Below are positions 10,864 through 19,738 of a stretch of 64,000 nucleotides of DNA, piece by piece. The stretch covers positions 1,929,501-1,993,500 of the forward strand of contig JAIBBC010000001.1 in assembly GCA_019694875.1 (NCBI GenBank), in the 5' to 3' direction. The position numbers were made by a program, and so were the translations under genes. The notes under the pieces are model-generated. The model was not told where the DNA came from. It searched no databases and was given only the letters and a program-made list of their open reading frames with translations. How positions within the stretch are numbered: position 1 is the first letter of the stretch; each line of letters begins with the position of its first letter. This stretch comes from Cyclobacteriaceae bacterium (GTDB lineage: Bacteria > Bacteroidota > Bacteroidia > Cytophagales > Cyclobacteriaceae).

Positions 10864-11433
10864 ATGATCCGCCCCCTCATTCTTGTACTGATTCTTGGCT
10901 GCATGTCAGCCGCGGCTTTTGGCCAATCACGTCATAAAGATGACGACAACAGCCTGGAAGGCGTTCCATTTAAAGAACGCATTGTGGTGGGCGGTGGTCT
11001 TGGGCTTCAGTTCGGCAGCCAGGTGGATGTTGTTTCATTATCACCCATGGTGGGCTACAAGCTCACGCAAAAATTGATGGCGGGTTCAAGCGTTACGTAT
11101 CGATATACCAAATACAAATATTTCAACCCCAGCATCAAGCTTACCGATTACGGTGTGAGCCCTTTTGTGCGATACACTATCTTCAGCGGAATTTTTCTGC
11201 AGGCCGAATACGAATATCTCAACTATGAATTTCCGGAGTCAGCGACAACAACCATCCGTAAAGGATACAATAGTTTTTTAGCTGGTGGTGGCTATATTCA
11301 GCCGATTGGGGGTAAAGCTGCTTTCTATTTGCTGGCGCTTTATAACTTCTCGTACCAGTCGGTAAATCCGGGCGAGTATTCACCATATCCGAGCCCGTTG
11401 ATACTTCGCGGGGGTATTACCTTCGGGTTTTAA
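10864..11433 (+). CDS. Outer-membrane beta-barrel protein, function unknown
   Basis: This 189-residue protein starts with a signal peptide (MIRPLILVLILGCMSAAAFG, cleavage near AFGQS). The mature part has alternating hydrophobic strands (GGGLGLQFG, MVGYKLTQKLMAGSSVTYRY, YGVSPFVRYTIFSGIFLQAE, FLAGGGYI) and ends GGITFGF with a terminal Phe, as outer-membrane barrels do. An eight-strand barrel would fit the length. The specific role is not evident. Its TAA and the stop of the convergent Ldh-family gene share the palindrome TTAA at 11430-11433. Confidence 0.75.
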   Translation: MIRPLILVLILGCMSAAAFGQSRHKDDDNSLEGVPFKERIVVGGGLGLQFGSQVDVVSLSPMVGYKLTQKLMAGSSVTYRYTKYKYFNPSIKLTDYGVSPFVRYTIFSGIFLQAEYEYLNYEFPESATTTIRKGYNSFLAGGGYIQPIGGKAAFYLLALYNFSYQSVNPGEYSPYPSPLILRGGITFGF

Positions 11434-12509
11434 AAGTTTAGATCGAATTTTTTTGCAAGTTCTTTCAGGTCTTCCACGACCTTTTCATTCAGCGGAATAC
11501 CTTCCTTTAGTCTGATCGCATTCATTTCACGTTCCGGGTCACCGGGAATTAAAACTTTCGGTTGCCCTGCTACAGGTTTTGCGGAACGGAACCGGTTGAT
11601 CCAATTGTCCATATGTTGTTTGAATTCCTCTTTCGGCCGGAAGGCGTCAATACGCATCGCACCGAAGAAATGACCGATACCTTTTCCAACCGGGTCGGCC
11701 GGTGGCGAAAGAAACGCAACAAACGGAGGAACCCATGGCCCGTAGTTAGCTCCGGACAGTACAGCTGAGAAAATATCAACAATTGAACCAAGTCCATAAC
11801 CTTTGTGGCTCCCGTGCTCATAGTCGCTGCCGAGTGGAACAAGTGCTCCGCCATCTTTCAATTCGTGTGGATTGGTAGATGTGTTACCCTGCTTGTCCTG
11901 GATCCAGCCTTCGGGAGCTTGTTTATTTTTTCTTTGCAGAATTTCAAGTTTGCCATTGGCGGCTGTTGTTGTTGCCATGTCTGCAACAAACGCGGGTTGC
12001 TTGTCGGCAGGGATAGCCACTGCAATAGGATTGGTGCCCAGCATTCGCTCGACAGACCATGTAGGCGCTACCAGCGGACTGGCGTTTGTCATGGCTATGC
12101 CGATCATGTCATGCTCCAATGCCATCATGGCGTGGTATCCGGCAATTCCGAAATGATTGGAATGCTGAACGCTTACCCAGCCGGTTCCACACTGCCTCGC
12201 TTTTTCAATTGCGATATTCATCGCATGCGGAGCAACAACCAAACCGAGCCCCCCATCGCCATCGACAACAGCTGTGCTCGGTGATTCGTGAATTGTGCGA
12301 ATAGCAGGTGTGGCGTTGATTCGTTTGGCTTCCCATAAACGGATGTATCCAGAAAGACGGGCTACGCCATGTGAATCAATCCCCCGAAGATCGGCCGAGA
12401 GTAAAACTTTGGTTGCAAGGTCAGCATCTGCATCGCTGCAGCCGATTTTTTTGAAAGCCGATACGGTAAACTTTTCTAGTGTTTCGAAAGGGAAGGTTTG
12501 TTCTGCCAT
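11430..12509 (-). CDS. Ldh-family (malate/L-lactate-type) oxidoreductase
   Basis: The 359-residue protein belongs to the Ldh_2 family of NAD(P)-dependent 2-hydroxyacid dehydrogenases (malate, L-sulfolactate, ureidoglycolate), which do not have a Rossmann fold. Family hallmarks are the N-terminal SADLRGIDSHGVARLSGYIR with the key His, VSVQHSNHFGIAGYHAMMAL, and MTNASPLVAPT. Also present are GTNPIAVAIPA and the glycine-rich HGSHKGYGLG. Substrate cannot be assigned from sequence. No signal peptide, so cytosolic. Its stop codon interlocks with that of the barrel protein gene. Confidence 0.88.
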   Translation of the reverse strand: MAEQTFPFETLEKFTVSAFKKIGCSDADADLATKVLLSADLRGIDSHGVARLSGYIRLWEAKRINATPAIRTIHESPSTAVVDGDGGLGLVVAPHAMNIAIEKARQCGTGWVSVQHSNHFGIAGYHAMMALEHDMIGIAMTNASPLVAPTWSVERMLGTNPIAVAIPADKQPAFVADMATTTAANGKLEILQRKNKQAPEGWIQDKQGNTSTNPHELKDGGALVPLGSDYEHGSHKGYGLGSIVDIFSAVLSGANYGPWVPPFVAFLSPPADPVGKGIGHFFGAMRIDAFRPKEEFKQHMDNWINRFRSAKPVAGQPKVLIPGDPEREMNAIRLKEGIPLNEKVVEDLKELAKKFDLNF

Positions 12510-12531
12510 GCCGCAAAGATAAAAGGTTGGG

Positions 12532-13455
12532 TTATTTCGAAAGCATCGCGAGCGCGCCTTCTTTCAGGGAGTATCGGGAAACCCGGATTTTGTTGATTTT
12601 GTATTTCTCCAGGATGTAGCGCACCATGCAACTGCCTACTACTATCAGGTCGACCCGAAGTTCGATCATTCCCGGAAGTTTCAATCGTTGTGCCCGCGTT
12701 GTTTGAATTATTTGTTTATGCGCGGCATGTACAAAGTCGATGGTAAGCGGTGTTTCGCTGTCGGTATCGAGAACCGGAATATTATTTTCGCGGCAGTACA
12801 TATCGCTTAATGTATCGAACGAGCCCGATGAACCCACCAGCGTTTGTGGCGGGAAGTTTTTTACTGCATCATCTACTTCGCGGAATGATGACTCGAAAAA
12901 TTCATTGATGCTTTGAATCTCCGTGGGTGTTATCGGGTCGCTGATGGAAAACTTCTCGAGGATTCGCTGCGCACCGATTTCAATACTCTTGCTCCACCAG
13001 GCACGGTCACGATCTGCCAAAATAAATTCGACACTTCCGGCACCAATGTCAACGATCAAAGAAATTTCATTGCCCAGGTCAAGTGCCGATCGTACGCCCA
13101 GATAAATCATTTCTGCTTCTGCGGGACCTGACAACACCGTAACATCGATTCCGGTCATGGACTTAATTCGACTGATAATTTCTGTCGAATTAGTTGCATT
13201 TCGGATTGCGCTTGTGCCGAACGCATGTATCGCGGTAACGCCAAACGAATCTGTTGTTTTTTTGAAGGCCTGAAGCGCAGCCATCGCACGATCTTCGGCA
13301 TCAGTTTGGATGACATCGCTGTTGATTCCGGCTTTGGCAAGCTTTACGCCAACCTTTTCGCGATGAAGAATTGTTGTTTTTCTGTTCTGCTTTTGCACGA
13401 CCAGCAAATGGAAAGTATTGCTGCCAAGATCGATAATCGCAAACCTTTCATCCAT
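12532..13455 (-). CDS. Ppx/GppA-family exopolyphosphatase
   Basis: The 307-residue protein has an actin-like ASKHA fold: phosphate-1 motif FAIIDLGSNTFHLLVV at the N-terminus and phosphate-2 motif VDIGAGSVEFI at about residues 139-149, both typical of Ppx/GppA phosphatases acting on polyphosphate or pppGpp. The open frame extends 73 codons upstream, but the start MDERFAIIDLG at 13455 is chosen because the family begins there and the longer form would overlap the divergent gene at 13561. It lacks the extra C-terminal domain of E. coli Ppx, so it is a short form. Confidence 0.9.
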   Translation of the reverse strand: MDERFAIIDLGSNTFHLLVVQKQNRKTTILHREKVGVKLAKAGINSDVIQTDAEDRAMAALQAFKKTTDSFGVTAIHAFGTSAIRNATNSTEIISRIKSMTGIDVTVLSGPAEAEMIYLGVRSALDLGNEISLIVDIGAGSVEFILADRDRAWWSKSIEIGAQRILEKFSISDPITPTEIQSINEFFESSFREVDDAVKNFPPQTLVGSSGSFDTLSDMYCRENNIPVLDTDSETPLTIDFVHAAHKQIIQTTRAQRLKLPGMIELRVDLIVVGSCMVRYILEKYKINKIRVSRYSLKEGALAMLSK

Positions 13456-13560
13456 GCTGCAAAATAGTCGGGAATAACCAAAAGTGAAGTTCAAAAGAGA
13501 CCAAAAGGAGTGCTTAAAATCGGTAAAATCGCAATATCTTTCGGTTCCTGAAATCCAGAC

Positions 13561-15132
13561 ATGACAAAACGCAAGCACAAAGAACCCATTCTCCAAAGCC
13601 GGTATGACGAGCTTCATCGCAAGAATGAAGAAGCCCTGACAGGAGGCGGAGCAAAACGAATTGAGCAGCAACACGCTAAAGGTAAGTTAACTGCCCGTGA
13701 ACGAGTCCAGCTGTTGATGGATGAAGGCACGTTTGAGGAACTGGGCAAGTTTGTGATGCATCGTGCAACAGATTTCGGATTAGATAAAGAGCATTACCTG
13801 GGCGATGGTGTTATTACCGGCTACGGAAAAGTAAACGGTCGGCTTGTATACGTCTTTTCGCAGGACTTCACCGTGTTTGGCGGGTCACTGTCTGAAACGC
13901 ACGCAGAAAAAATTGTTAAGATCATGGAGCTTGCCATGAAGAACGGTGCACCGATAATCGGGCTGAACGATTCAGGCGGAGCGCGTATTCAGGAGGGAGT
14001 GGTTTCGCTTGGCGGCTATGCAGATATTTTTTACCGTAACACGCTTGCTTCGGGTGTGGTACCGCAGATATCTGCGATCATGGGCCCTTGCGCGGGTGGT
14101 GCTGTGTACTCACCAGCCATCACCGATTTTATTTTTATGGTTGAAAATACTTCATTCATGTTTGTTACGGGCCCGAACGTTGTAAAAACCGTAACGCATG
14201 AGAATGTAACACCTGAAGAGCTGGGAGGTGCTTCTGCCCACAGTACGAAGAGTGGCGTAACCCACTTTGCATCCGCTAACGAGGCGGTGTGCATTGCGGA
14301 GATAAAGAAATTATTGAGCTACATCCCGCAAAATTGTGAGGATGACGTGCCGCGCGTTCCTTATACATCTGCCAATGAAAGCCGGCCGGTGTTAAACGAA
14401 ATTATTCCGGTTAATCCGAATCAGCCATACGACATGCGCGAAGTGGTAAATGGCATAGTCGATGACGGCAGCTTCTTTGAGGTTCATAAAAACTTTGCGG
14501 AAAACATTATTGTAGGATTTGCACGCATTGCGGGCCGAAGTATCGGTATTGTGGGCAATCAGCCTGCTTCGCTTGCCGGAGTGCTAGACATTGATGCCAG
14601 CGTAAAAGGCGCCCGGTTCGTTCGCTTCTGCGATTGTTTTAATATCCCGTTGCTGGTGCTCGAAGATGTTCCGGGATTTTTGCCGGGCACGGACCAGGAG
14701 TGGAATGCCATCATCACCAACGGTGCCAAGTTGCTGTTTGCTTTTTCGGAGGCAACCGTGCCGAGGGTTACCGTGATTACACGCAAAGCTTATGGTGGTG
14801 CGTATGATGTGATGAACTCAAAACACATTGGCGCGGATCTGAATTACGCCTGGCCGACAGCCGAGATCGCGGTGATGGGAGCAAAGGGTGCCGCTGAAAT
14901 TATTTTCAAGAAGGAAATTTCTGAAGCGGCCGATCAAACCGCTAAACTTAACGAGAAGGTTGACGAATACACCACCAAGTTTGCGAATCCTTACCGTGCT
15001 GCACACCGGGGGTATATCGATGAGGTGATTTATCCGGACCAAACACGGGAGAAACTAATCCGGGCATTTGAAATGCTTGAGAATAAAGTAGCAAATCTTC
15101 CAAAAAAGAAACACGACAACATTCCTTTGTAA
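13561..15132 (+). CDS. Acyl-CoA carboxylase carboxyltransferase (beta) subunit
   Basis: This 523-residue protein is a propionyl-CoA carboxylase beta-type carboxyltransferase with two crotonase-like halves. Features are the N-terminal [20 protein letters not shown], the oxyanion-hole region [20 protein letters not shown] with [12 protein letters not shown], and the C-terminal half with [14 protein letters not shown] and [14 protein letters not shown]. It moves CO2 from carboxybiotin to an acyl-CoA, most likely propionyl-CoA, giving methylmalonyl-CoA. No biotin carboxylase or biotin-carrier gene is adjacent. A second, different subunit is at 27957. Confidence 0.92.
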   Translation: MTKRKHKEPILQSRYDELHRKNEEALTGGGAKRIEQQHAKGKLTARERVQLLMDEGTFEELGKFVMHRATDFGLDKEHYLGDGVITGYGKVNGRLVYVFSQDFTVFGGSLSETHAEKIVKIMELAMKNGAPIIGLNDSGGARIQEGVVSLGGYADIFYRNTLASGVVPQISAIMGPCAGGAVYSPAITDFIFMVENTSFMFVTGPNVVKTVTHENVTPEELGGASAHSTKSGVTHFASANEAVCIAEIKKLLSYIPQNCEDDVPRVPYTSANESRPVLNEIIPVNPNQPYDMREVVNGIVDDGSFFEVHKNFAENIIVGFARIAGRSIGIVGNQPASLAGVLDIDASVKGARFVRFCDCFNIPLLVLEDVPGFLPGTDQEWNAIITNGAKLLFAFSEATVPRVTVITRKAYGGAYDVMNSKHIGADLNYAWPTAEIAVMGAKGAAEIIFKKEISEAADQTAKLNEKVDEYTTKFANPYRAAHRGYIDEVIYPDQTREKLIRAFEMLENKVANLPKKKHDNIPL

Positions 15133-15152
15133 AAGCAATAATTGAAAATCGT

Positions 15153-16223
15153 ATGGATAAAAAGAGTAAGAATTTTTTGTTTGAATACCTGAACAATGCA
15201 TCCCCTACAGGTTTTGAGCATTCCGGGCAGCAGATTTGGCTGGATTATCTGAAGCCTTATATCGATGACTATATGGTGGATGTCTACGGCACGGCTGTAG
15301 GTGTAGTTAATCCAAAAGGACAATATAAAGTTGTGATTGAGGCGCATGCCGATGAGATTTCATGGTTTGTTAATTACATCACCGAAGAAGGATACATCTA
15401 CGTTCGCAGAAATGGTGGCTCCGATCATCAGATTGCGCCTTCGATGCGCGTAAATCTTCAGGGCGATAAGGGAATTGTGAAAGGTGTGTTCGGATGGCCG
15501 GCCATTCACGTTCGCGATGCAGCGCGGGAAGAAACTCCATCGCTCAAGAATATTTTCATCGACATCGGTGCTGAATCAAAAAAGGAAGTGGAGGCGATGG
15601 GCGTGCATGTGGGCACAGTTGCCACATTTGAAGATGAATTAATTGAACTGAATAAGAACTATCTCACCGGTCGTGCGCTCGACAACCGGATGGGCGGTTT
15701 TATGATTGCTGAAGTAGCCCGCAGATTGAAAGAAGGCAAGAAGAAACTTCCGTACTGCCTGTATATTGTAAACTCCGTTCAGGAAGAGATCGGATTGCGC
15801 GGTGCGGAAATGATTTCAAGAAGACTGAAACCGGATCTGGCAATCTGTACCGATGTTACGCACGACACGCAATCTCCGATGTACAACAAGAAGGAGAGCG
15901 GTAACCTGAAGTGCGGCCTGGGCCCGGTGGTTTGCTACGGCCCGGCTGTTCAGAACAACGTGCTGAAACAGATTATCGAGGTGGCGAACAAGAAGAAAAT
16001 TCCTTTCCAGCGCCAGGCTGTGAGCCGCTCAACCGGTACGGATACAGATTCATTCGCATATTCGGCAGAAGGCGTTGCTTCGGCATTGATTTCATTGCCG
16101 CTGAAATACATGCACACAACCGTTGAAACCGTGCACAAAGATGACGTGGAGAATGTGATTAACCTTATCTACGAAGTGTTGTTGCAGGTGAAGCCGGGTC
16201 ATGATTACCGGTACATCAAATAG
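15153..16223 (+). CDS. M42-family metallopeptidase
   Basis: The 356-residue protein matches M42 aminopeptidases (glutamyl/leucyl aminopeptidase-like, also annotated as cellulase M). Two-metal ligand motifs are visible: IEAHADEISWFV, GRALDNRMGG (bridging Asp), VQEEIGLRGAEM (catalytic Glu pair), CTDVTHDTQ and the final His in LKYMHTTVETV. These tetrahedral-particle enzymes trim peptides in the cytosol. It begins 20 nt after the carboxylase gene, so co-transcription is likely. A terminator follows. Confidence 0.9.
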   Translation: MDKKSKNFLFEYLNNASPTGFEHSGQQIWLDYLKPYIDDYMVDVYGTAVGVVNPKGQYKVVIEAHADEISWFVNYITEEGYIYVRRNGGSDHQIAPSMRVNLQGDKGIVKGVFGWPAIHVRDAAREETPSLKNIFIDIGAESKKEVEAMGVHVGTVATFEDELIELNKNYLTGRALDNRMGGFMIAEVARRLKEGKKKLPYCLYIVNSVQEEIGLRGAEMISRRLKPDLAICTDVTHDTQSPMYNKKESGNLKCGLGPVVCYGPAVQNNVLKQIIEVANKKKIPFQRQAVSRSTGTDTDSFAYSAEGVASALISLPLKYMHTTVETVHKDDVENVINLIYEVLLQVKPGHDYRYIK

Positions 16224-16243
16224 AATTGTAATACGTTAAACTG

Positions 16244-16269
16244 AAAGTCCTGCATTGCGGGACTTTTTT
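16244..16269 (+). terminator. Intrinsic terminator after the M42 peptidase gene
   Basis: The stem AAAGTCCTGC / GCGGGACTTT (10 bp with one T-G pair, loop ATT) runs into six T residues. It ends 4 nt before the ATG of the next gene, so that gene must be read through or have its promoter in or before this hairpin. Confidence 0.85.
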
Positions 16270-16273
16270 ATTG

Positions 16274-17062
16274 ATGAATACCAAAACATTGATCGATCAG
16301 TTAGGAAGAAATATAACGGTACCTGCCACTCCGGGCCGGATAATTTCGCTCGTCCCTTCGCAAACGGAATTGCTGGCTGATCTCGGTTTGGGTGATCGTG
16401 TTGTTGGAATTACAAAGTTCTGCGTACATCCCGAAAACTGGCGCAAATCAAAAACTGTTGTTGGCGGAACAAAACAATTTGATTTTGATGCGATACGTAC
16501 GTTAAATCCCGACCTGGTTATTGGCAATAAAGAGGAGAACTACGAAGAGGGCATAAGAGAACTTTCTAAAACTTACCCGGTTTGGATGAGTGATATCGTT
16601 ACGCTGGAAGATTCTTTGCAGATGATCGCACAGATCGGAAGTCTTACGCAAACGGAAAGCAAAGCCACTGAAATCGTCAGCTTAGTCCGTGATTCATTTT
16701 CCGGTCTGCCCAAACTTCCCGCAATAAAAACCCTGTATCTGATCTGGAGAAATCCATGGATGGCGGCAGCAACAGGAACGTTCATCAATGAAATGATTAC
16801 GCTATCAGGTTTGCAAAATTGTTTGAGTGACGAAACGCGATATCCGGAACTTACATCTGAGCAAATTCAAACACTAGAACCGGAGCTGATTCTGCTTTCA
16901 TCAGAACCTTATCCATTTAAGGAAAAACATGTACTGGAACTGACACAACTTTGTCCGCAAGCGAAGATTCTCCTGGTTGACGGAGAGATGTTTTCCTGGT
17001 ATGGAAGCCGGCTATTGAAGTTCGCGCAGTATCTGCAAACGGTTAAGACAATTTTGTCTTGA
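16274..17062 (+). CDS. BtuF-like helical-backbone metal receptor, no signal peptide
   Basis: The 262-residue protein has the two-lobe class III substrate-binding fold of BtuF/FhuD-type receptors: RIISLVPSQTELLADLGLGD with RVVGITKFC, then LNPDLVIGNKEENYEEGI, and the second lobe with TLEPELILLSSEPYPF. In BtuF the N-terminal motif contacts cobalamin. The protein starts directly with this domain and has no signal peptide or lipobox, so it is probably cytosolic, and no ABC transporter is adjacent. The start ATG 16274 is preferred over TTG 16271. Its 3' end overlaps aroA by 20 nt. Confidence 0.8.
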   Translation: MNTKTLIDQLGRNITVPATPGRIISLVPSQTELLADLGLGDRVVGITKFCVHPENWRKSKTVVGGTKQFDFDAIRTLNPDLVIGNKEENYEEGIRELSKTYPVWMSDIVTLEDSLQMIAQIGSLTQTESKATEIVSLVRDSFSGLPKLPAIKTLYLIWRNPWMAAATGTFINEMITLSGLQNCLSDETRYPELTSEQIQTLEPELILLSSEPYPFKEKHVLELTQLCPQAKILLVDGEMFSWYGSRLLKFAQYLQTVKTILS

Positions 17063-18269
17063 TTCCGGTTAGCCTGACATCATCCCAAAATTTCGGGTAT
17101 GACTTGCGCGTCACTGCCGGGTCTTCAATAACAACATCCGCCAAAGCGGCCAACGGAGCAAATGCCATGGCCATGCGGTGATCGAGGTAGGTGTTAAACA
17201 AAATCCCGTTTTTGATTTCTGCTGATCCGGGAGTGAGTACCCACTTGCCCGCCTGATCTTCAAATGTGGCTCCGATTTTTGCAAGCTCAGTCTGTAATGC
17301 CTTGATGCGGTCCGTTTCTTTTATCCGCAAACTTTCGAGCCCGGTAAACTTGCCGATAATGCCTTTAGCCGCGCAGACTACCGCCACCGTTTGGGCCAGG
17401 TCGGGGCAATCGGTAAAGTCCCAGCTTATCTCCGTTGCGTGACTGATTTTGTTAAGCAGCAAATCCGTGCCTTTTAACTCGGCATGTACGCCAAGCTGTT
17501 TCATGATGTCAACAATCACGCGGTCGCCCTGTAACGATTCTAAGGTGATTTTGGGTAAGGTGATTTCGGCCTGATCGGCCAACGCGGCAAAGGAGAACCA
17601 ATAGCTCGCAGCCGACCAATCCGATTCAACGGTGATGGTAGTCGGCCGATAATTTTGATGCGGAATGTTAATCCCAGCATCGGAAAAGTCTACAAATGCC
17701 CCAAACTGACGCATAAGCGCTGCCGTCATTTCGAGGTAGGGTCGGCTGGTAACTTTGCCTACAAACCGGATTAAAAGCCCCTGTGGAAGCGTTGGCGCGA
17801 TCATCATCAGCGCAGAGATATACTGGCTGCTTACATCTCCGCGGATTGTCACCTCGCGTGTTTTTTGCCCTGAAAATCCCTGAATTTTTACCGGTGGATA
17901 TCCGTCCTGCTCCGGGTATTCGATTTGCGCCCCGATTGTGCGGAGTGCATCTACCAGAATTTTAATGGGCCGCTGCTTCATGCGTTCGGTACCGGTGATC
18001 ACGCAGGGCATTCCTGTCACCGATTTAAAAGCGGTGAGAAATCGCATCGTTGTACCGGCATCTTCAACATCCAGCACCGGGTTGGTCGACTCAATCAACT
18101 TCAGCATAAGCTGCGTATCGTTGGCATCGGAGAGATTCAGCAGTTGGCTTGCCTTGCCCGCGAGAGCCTTGATAATGATCGCGCGGTTGCTAATGCTTTT
18201 TGATGATGGCAGATTGCTTACAACTCCACTGATCCGGTTGGTTTTATATAAAGTGATACTGGAACTCAA
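17043..18269 (-). CDS. aroA: 3-phosphoshikimate 1-carboxyvinyltransferase (EPSP synthase)
   Basis: This 408-residue enzyme joins phosphoenolpyruvate to shikimate-3-phosphate in aromatic amino acid synthesis. Conserved segments are LPSSKSISNRAII (PEP and shikimate binding), the DAGTTMRFLTA loop, RPIKILVDALRTIGA, the SLRIKETDRI motif with the catalytic-site Lys and Arg, and YLDHRMAMAFAPL. The N-terminal Lys-Ser-x-Ser-x-Arg set is intact. Start is TTG at 18269, the only start that gives the complete N-terminus. It overlaps the convergent BtuF-like gene by 20 nt and lies downstream of aroB on the same strand. Confidence 0.95.
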   Translation of the reverse strand: MSSSITLYKTNRISGVVSNLPSSKSISNRAIIIKALAGKASQLLNLSDANDTQLMLKLIESTNPVLDVEDAGTTMRFLTAFKSVTGMPCVITGTERMKQRPIKILVDALRTIGAQIEYPEQDGYPPVKIQGFSGQKTREVTIRGDVSSQYISALMMIAPTLPQGLLIRFVGKVTSRPYLEMTAALMRQFGAFVDFSDAGINIPHQNYRPTTITVESDWSAASYWFSFAALADQAEITLPKITLESLQGDRVIVDIMKQLGVHAELKGTDLLLNKISHATEISWDFTDCPDLAQTVAVVCAAKGIIGKFTGLESLRIKETDRIKALQTELAKIGATFEDQAGKWVLTPGSAEIKNGILFNTYLDHRMAMAFAPLAALADVVIEDPAVTRKSYPKFWDDVRLTGIKTKLS

Positions 18270-18364
18270 ACTATCGTATGTTAGGAATGTATTAACGTAA
18301 AATTAATGCGCGCTTTTTTAAAACGGCATGAAACAATTATAAGTAAATTAGAGTTATTGACACT

Positions 18365-18559
18365 ATGAGTACAACAAGAAAAATAATGATCGGTGTCGGC
18401 CTTACCTCCGGAGCGCTGTTAGCAGCGTGGTTGCTTACCGGCAGCCGTAAGCAGAAAACAAAAGCTTTTGTGGCTAAGGGTGCGCGTAATTTATCCCGGT
18501 CTTTAAAAACGGAAAACAAGGTGAGTGCTTACGAGGATTCGGAGGTTCACTACATTTAA
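18365..18559 (+). CDS. Small YtxH-like membrane protein
   Basis: A 64-residue protein with one glycine/alanine-rich membrane helix near the N-terminus (MIGVGLTSGALLAAWLLTG) followed by a basic, polar tail (SRKQKTKAFVAKGARNLSRS). This layout resembles YtxH/general-stress small proteins, but the match is by architecture only. It is on the plus strand, between the minus-strand genes aroB and aroA, and its stop lies 1 nt from the aroB stop. Function unknown. Confidence 0.6.
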   Translation: MSTTRKIMIGVGLTSGALLAAWLLTGSRKQKTKAFVAKGARNLSRSLKTENKVSAYEDSEVHYI

Positions 18560-18560
18560 C

Positions 18561-19598
18561 TTAATACGATTGATAGAATCGTAAGGACTCGATTATTTCC
18601 TCCTGGCTGATCTCTATATCCCAAACAGCCTTTCCAATTCCTTCCTGCAACGCCCCTAACACAACATTTCCTTTATTCTTTTTATCCTGAAGTGCGAGCG
18701 CAGCAATGTCGGGTAAAGCATTTTCCGGCAGAGGCAGTTTCCCGAATATTTTAAGGATGTATGCTGCAATTTCGCTGAGTAATTTTTCATCCAGTAGTTT
18801 CTTTCTACCGGCAATCCACCCTTCAGCAATCAGTCCGGCAGCAATGGCCTCTCCGTGGAGAATCTTGTTTCCGGAACTAAGAAAGTAACTCTCAATAGCG
18901 TGGCCCACGGTATGGCCCGTGTTTAGGATCTTTCGCAGATTTTTTTCAAACGGATCTTTTTCGATTACCGAACATTTGAAACGAACTGATTCCTCAATCA
19001 GCCTGTCCCAGTTCTGATGTTCGAGATCGTTGGCGCGTATTTCATCCCAAAGTTTTTTGTCGGAGATAAGTGCGTGTTTCACCACTTCTGCAAAGCCCGA
19101 TCGAAGCTCATTCCGCGGAAGCGTCTTTAAAAATCCGGAGTACAACAACGTTAATGCAGGCTGTTTGAAAACCCCGATATGATTCTTGAAATTATTGAAG
19201 TCGATGCCCAGCTTTCCGCCCACGCTCGCATCCGCCTGAGCCAGCAACGTAGTCGGGATTAAGATGAAATCGATACCGCGCTTGTACGTTGAAGCGCAAA
19301 AGCCGCCCATATCGCCCAACACTCCGCCTCCCAAAACAATCATTGCTGCATGGCGGTCGAGTTTTTCATCGGTCATCGCCTGCCAGATGGTTTCGCATGT
19401 AGTGAGGTTCTTCCTTTCTTCCCCGCTTTGAATGGTTACAACGGAGTGCGCGGGAAGAGATTTTTCAATTGTTGGATAACAGGCCGTTTTTGTATGCTCG
19501 TCAACCAGCACGATAACTTTTGAGTATTTTTTTTGCGCGAGAAACTGTGCAAGGACAGTTGCGGGATCGTTGGTGAGAAGGACGTTTTCGGGAAGCAT
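18561..19598 (-). CDS. aroB: 3-dehydroquinate synthase
   Basis: The 345-residue enzyme makes 3-dehydroquinate from DAHP in the shikimate pathway. Visible motifs are SGEERKNL, the NAD-binding GGGVLGDMGGFCASTYKRGI, PTTLLAQADASVGGKLGID, and metal ligands in SGFAEVVKHALI (Glu), NTGHTVGHAIE (His) and LHGEAIAAG (His). Length is normal. It is followed on the same strand by aroA, with a small opposite-strand gene between; the two likely form a shikimate-pathway pair. Confidence 0.95.
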   Translation of the reverse strand: MLPENVLLTNDPATVLAQFLAQKKYSKVIVLVDEHTKTACYPTIEKSLPAHSVVTIQSGEERKNLTTCETIWQAMTDEKLDRHAAMIVLGGGVLGDMGGFCASTYKRGIDFILIPTTLLAQADASVGGKLGIDFNNFKNHIGVFKQPALTLLYSGFLKTLPRNELRSGFAEVVKHALISDKKLWDEIRANDLEHQNWDRLIEESVRFKCSVIEKDPFEKNLRKILNTGHTVGHAIESYFLSSGNKILHGEAIAAGLIAEGWIAGRKKLLDEKLLSEIAAYILKIFGKLPLPENALPDIAALALQDKKNKGNVVLGALQEGIGKAVWDIEISQEEIIESLRFYQSY

Positions 19599-19718
19599 GG
19601 TTAATATTCTGAAAGATAGGAAATCGGCTTGAAAAGTAGGGTTTTGTGTCGCAACAGGCCGGGAGTAAGTCAGCCCGGCACTCCTGTAAAAATCCTGTAA
19701 TCGTTTCGTCCTGATAGC

Positions 19719-19726
19719 TATATTTG
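19719..19726 (+). promoter_or_regulatory. Candidate -7 box for the proline dehydrogenase gene
   Basis: TATATTTG fits the Bacteroidota -7 consensus TAnnTTTG and lies 13 nt before the ATG at 19739. No clear TTG is seen about 19 nt upstream. The box overlaps the alternative TTG start at 19724, which argues that translation starts at 19739 instead. Confidence 0.4.
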
Positions 19727-19738
19727 CCCGATTTTAAT

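Noticed and set aside
13456-13674. 73-residue upstream extension of the Ppx/GppA gene
   Set aside because: The longer form would overlap the divergent carboxylase gene and the family starts at MDERFAIIDLG.
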